A DNA stretch of 64,000 nucleotides from Polaribacter sp. Hel1_85 (GTDB lineage Bacteria; Bacteroidota; Bacteroidia; Flavobacteriales; Flavobacteriaceae): contig NZ_JPDS01000003.1 of assembly GCF_000766795.1 (NCBI RefSeq), forward strand, positions 620,001 to 684,000, in the 5' to 3' direction. Below, piece after piece: positions 9,118-18,631 of the stretch; position 1 is the first letter of the stretch; each line of letters opens with the position of its first letter. Below the pieces are notes generated by a model that saw only the letters and a list, made by a program, of their open reading frames with translations, searched no databases and was not told the origin of the DNA. The position numbers were made by a program, and so were the translations under genes.

Positions 9118-9780
9118 TTGAAAGTCTATTTCCCCAGAACGCCACGTATTATGATGAGAATTTTCTCAAAATATACGTGGCGTTTTTCATCTAAGAAGAA
9201 AGAAATTTTTCTAACTTTTGATGATGGACCCACTCCAGAAATTACTGAATTTGTTTTATCCGAATTAAAAAAAAACAATGCAAAAGCTACTTTTTTTTGT
9301 ATTGGAAAAAACATGAAAAATCATCCTGAAATTTTTAGTAAAATTATTTCTGATGGTCATTCTATAGGAAATCATACTCAAAATCATTTAAAAGGCTGGA
9401 AAAGTGATAATACTAAATATATTGAGAATGTTTTAGAATGTGAGAATGTCATTTCGAGCGAAGTCGAGAAATCTCAAAACTCAAAACTCAAAAATCAGAA
9501 CTTAAAACTCTTTAGACCTCCATATGGCAAAATAAAAAAAGCACAAGCAAAAGAACTCTTAAAAAATGACTACAAAATTATTATGTGGGATGTTTTATCT
9601 GCTGATTTTGATACTACAATTTCTGGAGAAAAATGTTTGCAAAATGTTTTAAAAAACACCAAAGAAGGAAGTATTATTGTTTTTCATGATAGCGTAAAAG
9701 CTGCTGAAAGAATGAAATATGCTTTACCCAATGTTTTAAAAGAATTTTCTGAAAAAGGTTTTGTTTTTAAGGCGATTTAG
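9118..9780 (+). CDS. Polysaccharide deacetylase family protein (NodB domain)
   Basis: 220 aa with the NodB signatures: TFDDGPTP (about 31-38), the zinc-binding HSIGNHTQNH (about 80-89), and RPPYGK (about 138-143), followed by IIMWDVLSADFD and IVFHDS. The enzyme would remove acetyl groups from a cell-envelope or exported polysaccharide. TTG 9118 is chosen because the family starts with a similar basic, aromatic leader (KVYFPRTPRIMMRIF); ATG 9151 is an alternative. About 25 residues just before the RPPYGK motif (SSEVEKSQNSKLKNQNLKL) are encoded by an in-frame copy of a dispersed palindrome at 9447-9475 and the run after it, absent from typical family members. Confidence 0.9.
   Translation: MKVYFPRTPRIMMRIFSKYTWRFSSKKKEIFLTFDDGPTPEITEFVLSELKKNNAKATFFCIGKNMKNHPEIFSKIISDGHSIGNHTQNHLKGWKSDNTKYIENVLECENVISSEVEKSQNSKLKNQNLKLFRPPYGKIKKAQAKELLKNDYKIIMWDVLSADFDTTISGEKCLQNVLKNTKEGSIIVFHDSVKAAERMKYALPNVLKEFSEKGFVFKAI
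9447..9475. repeat. REP-like palindrome inside a coding sequence
   Basis: The core is CATTTCGAGCGAAGTCGAG followed by AAATC. It matches the familiar Bacteroidetes dispersed palindrome of the type GTCATTTCGA...TCGAGAAATC. It is read in frame within the polysaccharide deacetylase gene. A second, diverged copy lies at 9829-9868 in the opposite sense. Confidence 0.65.
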
Positions 9781-9828
9781 TTCCCAATCTTTTCTATCAA
9801 AACAGGAATAGGAATCTCATAATTTTAA

Positions 9829-9868
9829 GATTTCTCGTCGTTCATCCTTCTCTCTGTCGAAATGACAA
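9829..9868. repeat. REP-like palindrome, intergenic copy
   Basis: GATTTCTCGTCGTTC then TCTGTCGAAATGACAA, a diverged copy of the palindrome in the deacetylase gene, in inverse orientation. The rest of the gap 9781-10007 holds no gene that I can support. Confidence 0.55.
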
Positions 9869-10007
9869 CTCACTCTTTTAAAAAACATAAACTTTTTTAA
9901 AGTTAAATTAATAGCAAACAAGTTTAGCCCTGATTGAACGGTTTGTTTGAGTTCTTTTTGAAGCATGAAAAAAAGCGAGTAGTGAAAGCAGGAAATAGCT
10001 TCTAAAA

Positions 10008-10301
10008 CTAAACGTATTGTTGTACCAAACCAATTAGAGTATTGGCATCTTGAAAACCTGTTTGGCGCCATTTCATTTCGCCATTTTTATAAATCATAAA
10101 AGTAGGATTTCCTTTAACACGTAAGGCATCTGCAAGCATTTCGTTCTTTTTAATATCGATCTTAATAACCTTAGCCTTATCACCCAAAGCAGCTGCAACA
10201 TTTCTTAAAGTACCAATAGTACTTTCTGTATCATTATAATCTGTATAAAAGTCGATTAGAACAGGCTTTTCAGCACTAATTAATTCACCAAATTTTGCCA
10301 T
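10008..10301 (-). CDS. Thioredoxin-fold protein lacking the active-site cysteines
   Basis: 97 aa, the length of a minimal thioredoxin. The fold signatures are present: PVLIDFYTD (13-21), a conserved cis-proline region (GNPTFMIYKNG, about 66-76) and the C-terminal GFQDANTLIGLVQQYV. The usual WCGPC is replaced by YNDTE (residues 22-26), so both redox cysteines are missing and the protein contains no cysteine. It cannot act as a dithiol oxidoreductase. A binding or scaffold role is more likely, but this is inference. Confidence 0.85.
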   Translation of the reverse strand: MAKFGELISAEKPVLIDFYTDYNDTESTIGTLRNVAAALGDKAKVIKIDIKKNEMLADALRVKGNPTFMIYKNGEMKWRQTGFQDANTLIGLVQQYV

Positions 10302-10389
10302 AATTTAAAGTTTTTAAGAGTTAAAAACGAATAAATAGTTACTTGTTAAGTAACAAAGATACTTAAAAAGCATTTAAATAGTCTGATTA

Positions 10390-11613
10390 TCAGGCTTTTT
10401 TCAACTCTATAACGGTAATTTCTGGCCAAATACCAACGCGTCCAGGAAATGCATGATAACCAAAACCACGATTTACATTTATATATCTTCCGAATTCTTG
10501 GTACATACCTGCCCATTGTTTGTAGGCAAATTGAGATGGACTCCATTTGAACCAACCAGGAATTTCGATACCCATTTGTAAACCATGTGTATGACCACTT
10601 AAAGTAAGTTGATAATTAAAATCATCTTCTTTTACTTTATGCTCCCAATGACTAGGATCGTGAGACATTAGTATTTTAAAGTCTTCTTTTTTAATGTTTG
10701 CAGAAGCTTTTTGTAAATCTCCTTTTTCTTTAAATCCTCTTCCCCAATTTTCTACGCCAACAAGCGCTATTTTTTGTCCGTCTTTTTCTAAATAACGATG
10801 TTCATCTAGCAATAAATCGAACCCGATTTTTTTATGAACATCTTTTACTGCCTGAAAATTATTGACTTTATCTTCTGGTTTTTCCCATTTCATATAGTCA
10901 CCATAATCGTGATTACCAAGAACAGCATATTTACCTTCTTTTGCTTCTAACTGAGAAAACATATCAATCCAATTATCCATTTCATCTGCTTTATTATTTA
11001 CAATATCTCCTGTAAACAACATTAAATCAGATTTTTGCTCGTTGATTAAATTAACTCCGTATTGAATTTTCTCTTTATTGGTAAAACTTCCTGAATGAAT
11101 ATCTGAAATTTGAGTAATTTTATATCCATCGAAAGCATCTGGTAAATCTTTAAAACTTAACTGGTACTTTAAAACTTTGTAATTATATTTTCCATGCATT
11201 ATACCATAAATAAAAGAGGTTAATGGTATTGCTGCCAATACTAAAGCTAACTGCGAAATAAATCTTCTTCTACCTACTAATGGTTTTGTTTCTCCGCTAG
11301 AAATTGCAGAAAATAATTTTAAAATTCCTCTGTAGACATCTTCACCAAAAAGAAGCATTATAATTACTATTTTAGGAATAGAAACTGTTAATAACAAGCC
11401 CATTGCCATTTGAAACTGTGGCGTTTGCCCATCACTTCTTGAATATGTTAGCATAGTAACACAAAAATTAATGTACACTGCAACACTTACTAATAAAAAA
11501 GAATAGCGTATAATTTTACTTTTTGAAATTGTTTTAAACGCTTGAAACGTATAAATTTCGACCAGAACAATTATTACAGTTAATATGATTAAAGGAAAAA
11601 CCCAACGTGGCAT
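10390..11613 (-). CDS. Membrane-anchored metallophosphoesterase
   Basis: 407 aa. About four N-terminal membrane helices (residues 1-150) are followed by a calcineurin-like phosphoesterase domain with all metal motifs: ITQISDIHSG, LFTGDIVNN, VLGNHDYGDY, MSHDPSHW and SGHTHGLQMG. The family (YkuE/YaeI-like) hydrolyses phosphoester bonds and is often linked to lipid or cell-wall precursors. The active site probably lies on the periplasmic side. It is divergent from polA, with a 147-nt gap. Confidence 0.9.
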   Translation of the reverse strand: MPRWVFPLIILTVIIVLVEIYTFQAFKTISKSKIIRYSFLLVSVAVYINFCVTMLTYSRSDGQTPQFQMAMGLLLTVSIPKIVIIMLLFGEDVYRGILKLFSAISSGETKPLVGRRRFISQLALVLAAIPLTSFIYGIMHGKYNYKVLKYQLSFKDLPDAFDGYKITQISDIHSGSFTNKEKIQYGVNLINEQKSDLMLFTGDIVNNKADEMDNWIDMFSQLEAKEGKYAVLGNHDYGDYMKWEKPEDKVNNFQAVKDVHKKIGFDLLLDEHRYLEKDGQKIALVGVENWGRGFKEKGDLQKASANIKKEDFKILMSHDPSHWEHKVKEDDFNYQLTLSGHTHGLQMGIEIPGWFKWSPSQFAYKQWAGMYQEFGRYINVNRGFGYHAFPGRVGIWPEITVIELKKA

Positions 11614-11760
11614 AGAAAAAAATTAAAATTTTTGCAAATATAAGTGTTTATATATCGAATGAATTTTAACGTCTTGTTAAAGTTTTGTACCTTTCTCAAA
11701 TCTTTAAAAACACTATTTTAGATATCAATTTATCATCATTTTAAACAACTAATCAATAAA

Positions 11761-14601
11761 ATGTCAGATCAAAAAAGACTTTTTTTAGTTGATGCTTATG
11801 CATTAATTTTTCGTGGATATTACGCATTTATAAAAAACCCAAGAATAAACAGTAAAGGTTTAGATACCTCTGCAATAATGGGTTTTATGAACTCATTATT
11901 AGATGTAATAAAACGTGAAAGACCCGATCATTTAGCAGTTTGTTTTGACAAAGGTGGCAGTGTAGATAGAGTAGAAATGTTTGAAGCTTACAAAGCAAAC
12001 AGAGACGCAACTCCTGAAGCTATTAAATTGGCTGTGCCTTACATTGAAGAGATTTTAAAAGCAATGCACATACCAATTATGGTAAAAGAAGGTTTTGAGG
12101 CAGATGATGTTATTGGAACACTTTCTAAGCAAGCAGAAAAAGAAGGTTATAAAACTTATATGGTAACACCAGATAAAGATTTTGCACAACTAGTTTCTGA
12201 AAATATTTTTATGTACAAACCTCGTTTTGGAGGTGGGTATGATATTTGGGGAGTTCCTGAGGTGCAAGAAAAATTTGGAGTTGAAACTCCAGAACAAGTT
12301 ATTGACTTTTTAGGAATGATGGGAGATTCTGCAGATAATATCCCAGGTTTACCTGGAGTTGGAGAAAAAACTGCAAAAAAGTTTTTAGCGGCTTATGGTT
12401 CTATGGAAAACCTTTTAGAAAATACACATGAGTTAAAAGGAAAAATGAAAGAGAAAGTTGAAGGGGCTAAAGAACTAGGTTTGCTTTCTAAACAATTGGC
12501 AACAATTATGTTAGATGTTCCTGTAACTTTTGATGCTAAAGATTTTGAATTAAATCATCCTGATATTGAAAAAGTTAAAGAAATTTTTAACGATTTGGAA
12601 TTCAGAAATTTATTAACCAATTTCTTACGTACTTTTAATACGGAAACAACTACAAAAGCTACTGAGAATAAAATTGAAGAAAAGCCAAAAGTTACTACTA
12701 AAAAATCACCTATAAATACTGAAGGTCAATTCGATTTATTTGCTGCTCCAGGAACAGGAAGTGTTTCTGAAGAAGAAGTATCATCAGGATTTAAAAACAT
12801 CAAAAATACGAGTCATTTTTATCAACATATAGATTCGCCTTTAGCAAGAAAATTATTTTTAACCAAGTTAATGCAACAAACTTCTGTTTGTTTTGATACC
12901 GAAACTACAGGTTTAAGAGCCTTAGAAGTTGAGTTAATTGGAATAGCTTTTTCTTATGAAGTTGGTAAAGGATATTATGTTTCTTTCCCAGAAGATCAAG
13001 AAGAAACGAAAGCTATTTTAGAAGAGTTTAGACCTTTTTTTGAAAGTGATATTGAAAAAATTGGTCATAATTTAAAATATGATATCAAAGTATTATCAAA
13101 CTATAATATGCCTGTAAAAGGGAAGTTATTTGATACAATGATTGCCCATTATTTGATTAATGCAGATATGCGTCATAATATGGATGTTTTGGCAGAAACC
13201 TATTTAAATTATCAACCCGTTTCTATTGTAGATTTAATTGGTAAAAAAGGAAAAAACCAACTTTCTATGCGAGTTGTTCCTATTAAAGACCAAACAGAAT
13301 ATGCCGTTGAAGATGCAGATATTACTTTTCAGCTAAAAGAACATTTTACTAAAGAACTAGAAAGCGGAAACCTTACCAAACTTTTTAATGATATTGAATT
13401 GCCTTTAGTTTCTGTTTTAACAGCTATGGAAATTGAAGGAATAAATCTAAATATAGATTTTCTAAAAGAATTATCTGTTGCATTAACAGATGATATAAAC
13501 CGTTTGGAAAAAAGTATTTACGAACAAGCAGGAGAAGAATTTAATATTGCTTCGCCAAAACAATTGGGTATTGTTTTGTTCGAAAAAATGGAATTGGTAA
13601 AGAAACCTAAAAAAACAAAAACTGGTCAGTATAAAACAGGAGAAGACATTTTATCTTTCTTAGCAAAAGACCATAAAATTATTAGAGATATTCAAGAATA
13701 TCGTCAATATAAAAAATTATTGAGCACCTATGTAGATGCATTGCCAAATGAAGTAAATCCTAAAACAGGAAGAATTCATACTCAATATATGCAAGCAGTT
13801 GCTGCAACTGGAAGATTGAGTTCTAACAATCCGAATTTACAGAATATTCCTATAAGAACAGAACGAGGTAAAGAAGTTCGTAAATCGTTTATTCCTAGAA
13901 ATGAAAATTATGTTTTATTAGCTGCAGATTATTCTCAAATAGAATTGCGAATAATTGCCGCTTTAAGTGAGGAAGAAAATATGATGGAAGCTTTTAGAAA
14001 TGGTGAAGATATTCATGCTTCTACCGCTGCTAAAGTATTTAATGTTCCGTTAGATGAAGTAACTCGTGAACAAAGAAGTAACGCAAAAACAGTAAACTTC
14101 GGGATTATTTATGGCGTTTCTGCTTTTGGATTAAGTAATCAAACTGATTTATCTAGAAGCGAAGCCAAAGAGTTGATTGATACTTATTATGAAACGTATC
14201 CGAAATTAAAAGCATATATAACTAAACAAGTAGATTTTGCAAGAGAACATGGTTATGTAGAAACCGTTTTAAACAGACGTAGATATTTAAAAGACATCAA
14301 TTCTAGAAATGCAATGGTTAGATCTGGTGCAGAAAGAAATGCAGTAAATGCACCAATACAGGGTTCTGCAGCAGATATTATTAAATTAGCGATGATTAAT
14401 ATTTATAATCGTTTTGAAAAAGAAGGTTTTAAATCGAAAATGTTATTACAAGTGCATGATGAATTGGTTTTTGACGCTTTTAAAGACGAATTAGAAATTA
14501 TAAAACCAATTATTAAATACGAAATGGAAAATGCTTTTAAAATGAGCGTTCCTTTAGATGTAGAAGTTGGTATTGGAGAAAATTGGTTGCAAGCTCATTA
14601 G
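11761..14601 (+). CDS. polA: DNA polymerase I
   Basis: 946 aa with all three domains. The 5'-3' exonuclease (about 1-290) shows VKEGFEADDVIGT and PGVGEKTA. The 3'-5' proofreading domain (about 345-535) keeps CFDTETTGL and the later EDADITFQL. The polymerase domain (about 560-946) has ATGRLSSNNPNLQNIPIR, the metal-binding ADYSQIELR, the O-helix region NFGIIYG and LLQVHDELVF. It fills gaps after Okazaki-fragment processing and during excision repair. The next gene starts 6 nt after the stop, so they may be co-transcribed. Confidence 0.97.
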   Translation: MSDQKRLFLVDAYALIFRGYYAFIKNPRINSKGLDTSAIMGFMNSLLDVIKRERPDHLAVCFDKGGSVDRVEMFEAYKANRDATPEAIKLAVPYIEEILKAMHIPIMVKEGFEADDVIGTLSKQAEKEGYKTYMVTPDKDFAQLVSENIFMYKPRFGGGYDIWGVPEVQEKFGVETPEQVIDFLGMMGDSADNIPGLPGVGEKTAKKFLAAYGSMENLLENTHELKGKMKEKVEGAKELGLLSKQLATIMLDVPVTFDAKDFELNHPDIEKVKEIFNDLEFRNLLTNFLRTFNTETTTKATENKIEEKPKVTTKKSPINTEGQFDLFAAPGTGSVSEEEVSSGFKNIKNTSHFYQHIDSPLARKLFLTKLMQQTSVCFDTETTGLRALEVELIGIAFSYEVGKGYYVSFPEDQEETKAILEEFRPFFESDIEKIGHNLKYDIKVLSNYNMPVKGKLFDTMIAHYLINADMRHNMDVLAETYLNYQPVSIVDLIGKKGKNQLSMRVVPIKDQTEYAVEDADITFQLKEHFTKELESGNLTKLFNDIELPLVSVLTAMEIEGINLNIDFLKELSVALTDDINRLEKSIYEQAGEEFNIASPKQLGIVLFEKMELVKKPKKTKTGQYKTGEDILSFLAKDHKIIRDIQEYRQYKKLLSTYVDALPNEVNPKTGRIHTQYMQAVAATGRLSSNNPNLQNIPIRTERGKEVRKSFIPRNENYVLLAADYSQIELRIIAALSEEENMMEAFRNGEDIHASTAAKVFNVPLDEVTREQRSNAKTVNFGIIYGVSAFGLSNQTDLSRSEAKELIDTYYETYPKLKAYITKQVDFAREHGYVETVLNRRRYLKDINSRNAMVRSGAERNAVNAPIQGSAADIIKLAMINIYNRFEKEGFKSKMLLQVHDELVFDAFKDELEIIKPIIKYEMENAFKMSVPLDVEVGIGENWLQAH

Positions 14602-14607
14602 AAAAAG

Positions 14608-16575
14608 ATGATTGAAAAAATTTTACCAAAAAGATTTAGTTTACTAAAGACATTTTCAATTACATTTTTAGCTTTTGCTTTTGTAATTAGATTGTTTTTA
14701 TACTTTCTATCTATTGATTTTATTGATTTTTCTTTTATAAATTTAATTAAAATTTTTGGTATCGGACTCTTCTACGACATTGGTTCACTATCTTATTATT
14801 TAGCTCTTTACACTCTTTATTTATTGTTATTTCCTGCAAAATTTTACGGTAGTAAATTAGACAGGATTTTAACAAAATTTAGCTATGGATTGTTCCTTTT
14901 TGTTATTATATTTTCTTTTTTAGCCGAAATTTCTTTTTGGCAAGAATACCAGAGAAGATATAATTTTATTGCTGTAGATTATCTTCTTTATACCTATGAA
15001 GTAATTGAAAATATTCATCAATCTTTTCCATTACCTTTATTATTAGGAATTATTATTATCATTCTTTTTTTATCAATTCGTTCTGCTAAAAAGAAAAATG
15101 CTTACAAGCATACTTTTGAAAACTCAGACACTTTTAAAAGAAAACTTATACCTTCAACAATTGTACTTACAGTATTAGCTTTATTTCATTTTAATATTAA
15201 TAATTCTCAAACTGAAATCTTTAATAATATAAATGAAAACGAATTGGCAAAATCAGGAACATATTCCTTTTTTGCGGCTTATAAAAGTAATGAACTCAAC
15301 TTCAAAGAGTTTTATCCAACAAATACTTCTGATGAAAATTTTTCGATTCTAAGAAACGTTATTTTATCTGAAAATGATAGTTTAACTAAGAGTGGAAAAA
15401 ACATTAAACGTTTTACTAAAAACGAAGGTGAAGAACAAAAACCAAATGTAATTTTTATCTTTTTAGAAAGTTTAGATGCGCGTTTTATGAAGCGATTTGG
15501 AGATAAAAAAATATGGGCAACAGCCATAGATTCTTTGGCAAGAGAATCTGTCTTTTTTACTAATTTGTACGCAACAGGAACCAGGACAATTAGAGGAATT
15601 GAAGCGGTAAGTTTAGCAATTCCACCAACTCCAGGAAGAAGTATTGTTAAAAGAAAAAACAATCAAAATTTATTTACAATCGGAAAAGTTTTTAAAGAAA
15701 AAGGCTATACAAGAACTTTTATGTATGGTGGTGATGGGCATTTTGATAATATGACTAATTATTTTAGTTATAATGATTTTGATATAATTGATAGAAAAAA
15801 ACCGCATCGATTAAAAGAAAATTTACCTACTAAAAGAACTCGAATTGAAGACCATGAAGTTACTTTCGAAAATGCTTGGGCTACTTGTGATGGAGATATT
15901 TACAACAAACTTTTAAAAACTGCAGACAAGCAACATAAAACAAAACAGCCATTTTTTAATTTTGTGATGACAAGCTCTAATCATCAACCCTATTCATTTC
16001 CAAAAGGTGTTATAGATGCTGATAAAAAAACAAGAGAAAATGCTGTTAAGTATTCTGATAAAGCTTTTGAACAATTTTTTAAAAAAGCAGTAAATAAGCC
16101 CTGGTTTAATAACACTGTTTTTGTTGTAATGTCAGATCATTGTGCTTACAGTGCTGGTAGAACAGAAATTAATGTTAAAAGCCATCATATACCAGCATAT
16201 ATTTTCAATTTAAAAGATAAAGCTCCACAAGAAATAGACAAATTATCTTCTCAAATTGATATTTTTCCAACACTTTTTGGGTTTTTAAATTGGAGTTATA
16301 ATACTAATCTTTTTGGAAAAGATATTTCTAAAATGGCACCTAAAGACGAACGAGCTTTTATTGGTAATCATAGAAAAGTAGGGTTACTTAAAACAAATAA
16401 ATTACTGGTTTTAGAGACACAAAAAAAACATGCTGCTTATCTCTGGAATAAAGAAGAAAACAAATTGACACCTACAAAAACAGATTCAATTTTTTTAAAA
16501 GAAAGTATTTCTTATTACCAATCTGCTTATGAATTATTTAAAAACGGAGGATTAAAAATCAGTTCAAAAAAATAA
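14608..16575 (+). CDS. LTA synthase-like sulfatase-family membrane protein
   Basis: 655 aa. Five N-terminal membrane helices (about 1-165) are followed by an extracytoplasmic alkaline-phosphatase/sulfatase domain. Metal and nucleophile motifs are visible: IFIFLESLDARFMKRFG, the nucleophile threonine in YATGTRTIRGIE, FMYGGDGHFDNM, TSSNHQPYSFP and VMSDHCAYSAG. In Firmicutes such enzymes make lipoteichoic acid; in Bacteroidetes the family probably transfers phosphoglycerol or phosphoethanolamine to envelope glycans. The substrate is unknown here. Confidence 0.9.
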   Translation: MIEKILPKRFSLLKTFSITFLAFAFVIRLFLYFLSIDFIDFSFINLIKIFGIGLFYDIGSLSYYLALYTLYLLLFPAKFYGSKLDRILTKFSYGLFLFVIIFSFLAEISFWQEYQRRYNFIAVDYLLYTYEVIENIHQSFPLPLLLGIIIIILFLSIRSAKKKNAYKHTFENSDTFKRKLIPSTIVLTVLALFHFNINNSQTEIFNNINENELAKSGTYSFFAAYKSNELNFKEFYPTNTSDENFSILRNVILSENDSLTKSGKNIKRFTKNEGEEQKPNVIFIFLESLDARFMKRFGDKKIWATAIDSLARESVFFTNLYATGTRTIRGIEAVSLAIPPTPGRSIVKRKNNQNLFTIGKVFKEKGYTRTFMYGGDGHFDNMTNYFSYNDFDIIDRKKPHRLKENLPTKRTRIEDHEVTFENAWATCDGDIYNKLLKTADKQHKTKQPFFNFVMTSSNHQPYSFPKGVIDADKKTRENAVKYSDKAFEQFFKKAVNKPWFNNTVFVVMSDHCAYSAGRTEINVKSHHIPAYIFNLKDKAPQEIDKLSSQIDIFPTLFGFLNWSYNTNLFGKDISKMAPKDERAFIGNHRKVGLLKTNKLLVLETQKKHAAYLWNKEENKLTPTKTDSIFLKESISYYQSAYELFKNGGLKISSKK

Positions 16576-16899
16576 GTCCAAATTTTACACTAAAACAAGC
16601 ATCTAATAAGCCTCTTTTTTATTTATACATGGAATTTTAATTTATATAAAAAAGTACCCGAATCTGATTTAATTTCAAACAGAATTTATGTCGATGAATT
16701 AGAATTATTAGTTAATATTACTAACTAAATTTTTAACTTTAAAATTAGACTTAAATTATTCTAACAAAAATGGAGTTAGATTATTTTGCCATATTGCTAG
16801 TATGATTGAACAATTATCACTTACAAATACCTGATAATCATTTTATTAAAAAACAAATTTTTTTAATACATTTTTCACTATATTTATAGTGCTATAAAA
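16576..16899. other. Intergenic region with a probable gene relic before the integrase
   Basis: 324 nt. Around 16600-16727 one plus-strand frame reads YTWNFNLYKKVPES, then DLISNRIYVDELELLVNITN and a stop, with no start. This looks like the truncated tail of a lost gene. The remaining 170 nt are very AT-rich and presumably hold the integrase promoter, which I could not pin down. Confidence 0.3.
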
Positions 16900-18069
16900 T
16901 TGAAAAAGAATTTGGAGAAACTACCTACTATTTATTTAGAATATAAGAAACACCGAAAAAACGAACAACTTATTGTTCGATTTACATATAATAAAAAATT
17001 AATTGCTCTTGTAAGATCTGTAAAAGACACTTATTGGAGTCAAACTTTATCTGCTTGGTATTTAAAAAAAACGAAAGAAAACCTACAAACAATACTTAGT
17101 CTTTTTAATGGTATAACTGATGTAGATAGTTCTAAAATAAGTAATAAAGTACTTTTTAAAAGAAATCTAACTGAAGATCAAAAAATATTACTGAATAACT
17201 TTTATTTATTTTTAAAAGGAAAAAGGTATAGCCCAAGCACCATACAAACTTATACTTTTTTTGTTGCTGATTTTGTAAATTTTCACACAAAAACACCTTT
17301 AGAGGAATTAACTAATAGAAGTGTAGAGCTTTTTATTGAAAAAGTATTTATAGAACGTAATTATTCTATTAGTTCACAAAGACAATTTATTAGTGCTTTA
17401 AAGATTTTTATAATTTTTTATCCTCAAACAAAAATTAATGATTTGGTGTTAGAAAGGCCTAAAAAATCTAGAAAATTGCCAAATGTAATATCTCAAGAAG
17501 AAGTTTTAAACATTATAGGCTGCACTCAAAACTTGAAACACAGAGCAATTATAGCTTTGATTTATTCTTGCGGCTTAAGAATAAGTGAATTGATAAATTT
17601 AGAATTAATTGATTTTCATATTGAAAGAAAACAGCTAATTGTTAAAAATGGAAAAGGAAGAAAAGACAGGTATGTAAGTCTGGCAGATAGTTTTTTACCT
17701 TTATTATCTAATTATTATTATTCTTACAAACCTAGCACCTATTTTGTTGAAGGGCAAAAAGGAGGAAAATACAGCTCAGAAAGTGTCAGGCAATTTTTAA
17801 GAAAGAGTTGTAAAAAGGCTCAGATAAAAAAAATAGTTACGCCACATACATTAAGACATAGTTATGCTACTCATTTATTAGAAAATGGTGTAGATATTAG
17901 ATACATCCAATCTTTATTAGGACATGCAAAACCAGAAACTACCATGATTTATACACATGTTAAACGTAAAGATTTAATGGAAATTCAAAACCCATTAGAT
18001 ATTGCATTACAGAAATTAAACAAGCTCGATAATGAAAAGGGAAATGTTTTATTATCCCGAAATATTTAA
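16900..18069 (+). CDS. Tyrosine recombinase, candidate cassette integrase
   Basis: 389 aa, TTG start. An extra N-terminal domain (1-85) precedes a SAM-like core-binding domain (about 88-175) and a catalytic domain (about 193-369). All catalytic residues are visible: Arg227 in CGLRISE, a Lys in NGKGRKDR (250-257), His316 and Arg319 in TPHTLRHS, His342 in LLGHA and Tyr351 in TMIYTHV. The tail EIQNPLD matches the SPLD-type end of integron integrases. However, only about 54 residues separate LADSF from PHTLRH, whereas IntI proteins have about 85 there because of their additional domain. So it is Xer-like, not a typical IntI. The cassette array begins 34 nt after its stop, in the same orientation. 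It is the only recombinase of this class in the window. Confidence 0.85.
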   Translation: MKKNLEKLPTIYLEYKKHRKNEQLIVRFTYNKKLIALVRSVKDTYWSQTLSAWYLKKTKENLQTILSLFNGITDVDSSKISNKVLFKRNLTEDQKILLNNFYLFLKGKRYSPSTIQTYTFFVADFVNFHTKTPLEELTNRSVELFIEKVFIERNYSISSQRQFISALKIFIIFYPQTKINDLVLERPKKSRKLPNVISQEEVLNIIGCTQNLKHRAIIALIYSCGLRISELINLELIDFHIERKQLIVKNGKGRKDRYVSLADSFLPLLSNYYYSYKPSTYFVEGQKGGKYSSESVRQFLRKSCKKAQIKKIVTPHTLRHSYATHLLENGVDIRYIQSLLGHAKPETTMIYTHVKRKDLMEIQNPLDIALQKLNKLDNEKGNVLLSRNI

Positions 18070-18070
18070 C

Positions 18071-18109
18071 CAAAAATCAATATATTTGATTGACTATAAT
18101 CCGTTGTGT
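18071..18109 (+). other. Candidate attI-like primary recombination site
   Basis: The first cassette opens at CCG^TTGTGT (core 18103-18109). Unlike every later junction it has no folded attC arm upstream, only an AT-rich stretch with the small inverted repeat AATCA/TGATT (18075-18091). This single core next to the recombinase gene fits an attI. TTG at 18090-18092 and TAATTTG at 18111 lie 18 nt apart, close to a Bacteroidetes promoter, so transcription of the first cassette may start here. Confidence 0.6.
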
Positions 18110-18127
18110 GTAATTTGAGAAAAACAG

Positions 18128-18631
18128 ATGCAAAAAACAGAAGTCATAGATAAAAACCACCTTTTTGAACTGATTGAATACATTCTTTCGGATTCAAAAA
18201 CCGAATTCTACGAATCTGATTCTGAAATGGAAAAAGAAATTATTCGGATAAAATCTATGTCCGAATTTGAAAACTATTTTGACAATGGAATTACGAATGG
18301 AAAAAAACATTTCGGATTTGGAATTTATAATCCTGACTCAAAAGGCAAGTTCTTTACAACAAAGATAGAGCTTAACCCAAAATATTGTAACGGAAAAACT
18401 TTCCGATATAAATTAGATGGTTGGGCAATAATCTTTATTCAACTTGACTTCCGACAAGGAGAAAACGAAATTGAATGCAGAGTTTCAGTAAACTCAAAAA
18501 AACGAGCTGAAGGTTGGAAAAGTACATACCCTGAATTCGGAAACCCAGAATTATGGGAATGGAAAAATGTAGAAAGTAGAGCAAGAAAAATAATTAACCG
18601 ATTAAAAAAAACTACACACAACACCGTATAA
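18128..18631 (+). CDS. Cassette 1: protein of unknown function
   Basis: 167 aa, soluble, rich in charged residues, with no signal peptide or membrane segment. I do not recognise the family. Aromatic stretches such as KTFRYKLDGWAIIFIQLDF suggest a beta-rich core. The last four codons and the stop (HNTV, stop) are supplied by the attC-like site that closes the cassette, so the reading frame ends inside the recombination site. The ATG lies 25 nt after the first core site. Confidence 0.7.
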   Translation: MQKTEVIDKNHLFELIEYILSDSKTEFYESDSEMEKEIIRIKSMSEFENYFDNGITNGKKHFGFGIYNPDSKGKFFTTKIELNPKYCNGKTFRYKLDGWAIIFIQLDFRQGENEIECRVSVNSKKRAEGWKSTYPEFGNPELWEWKNVESRARKIINRLKKTTHNTV

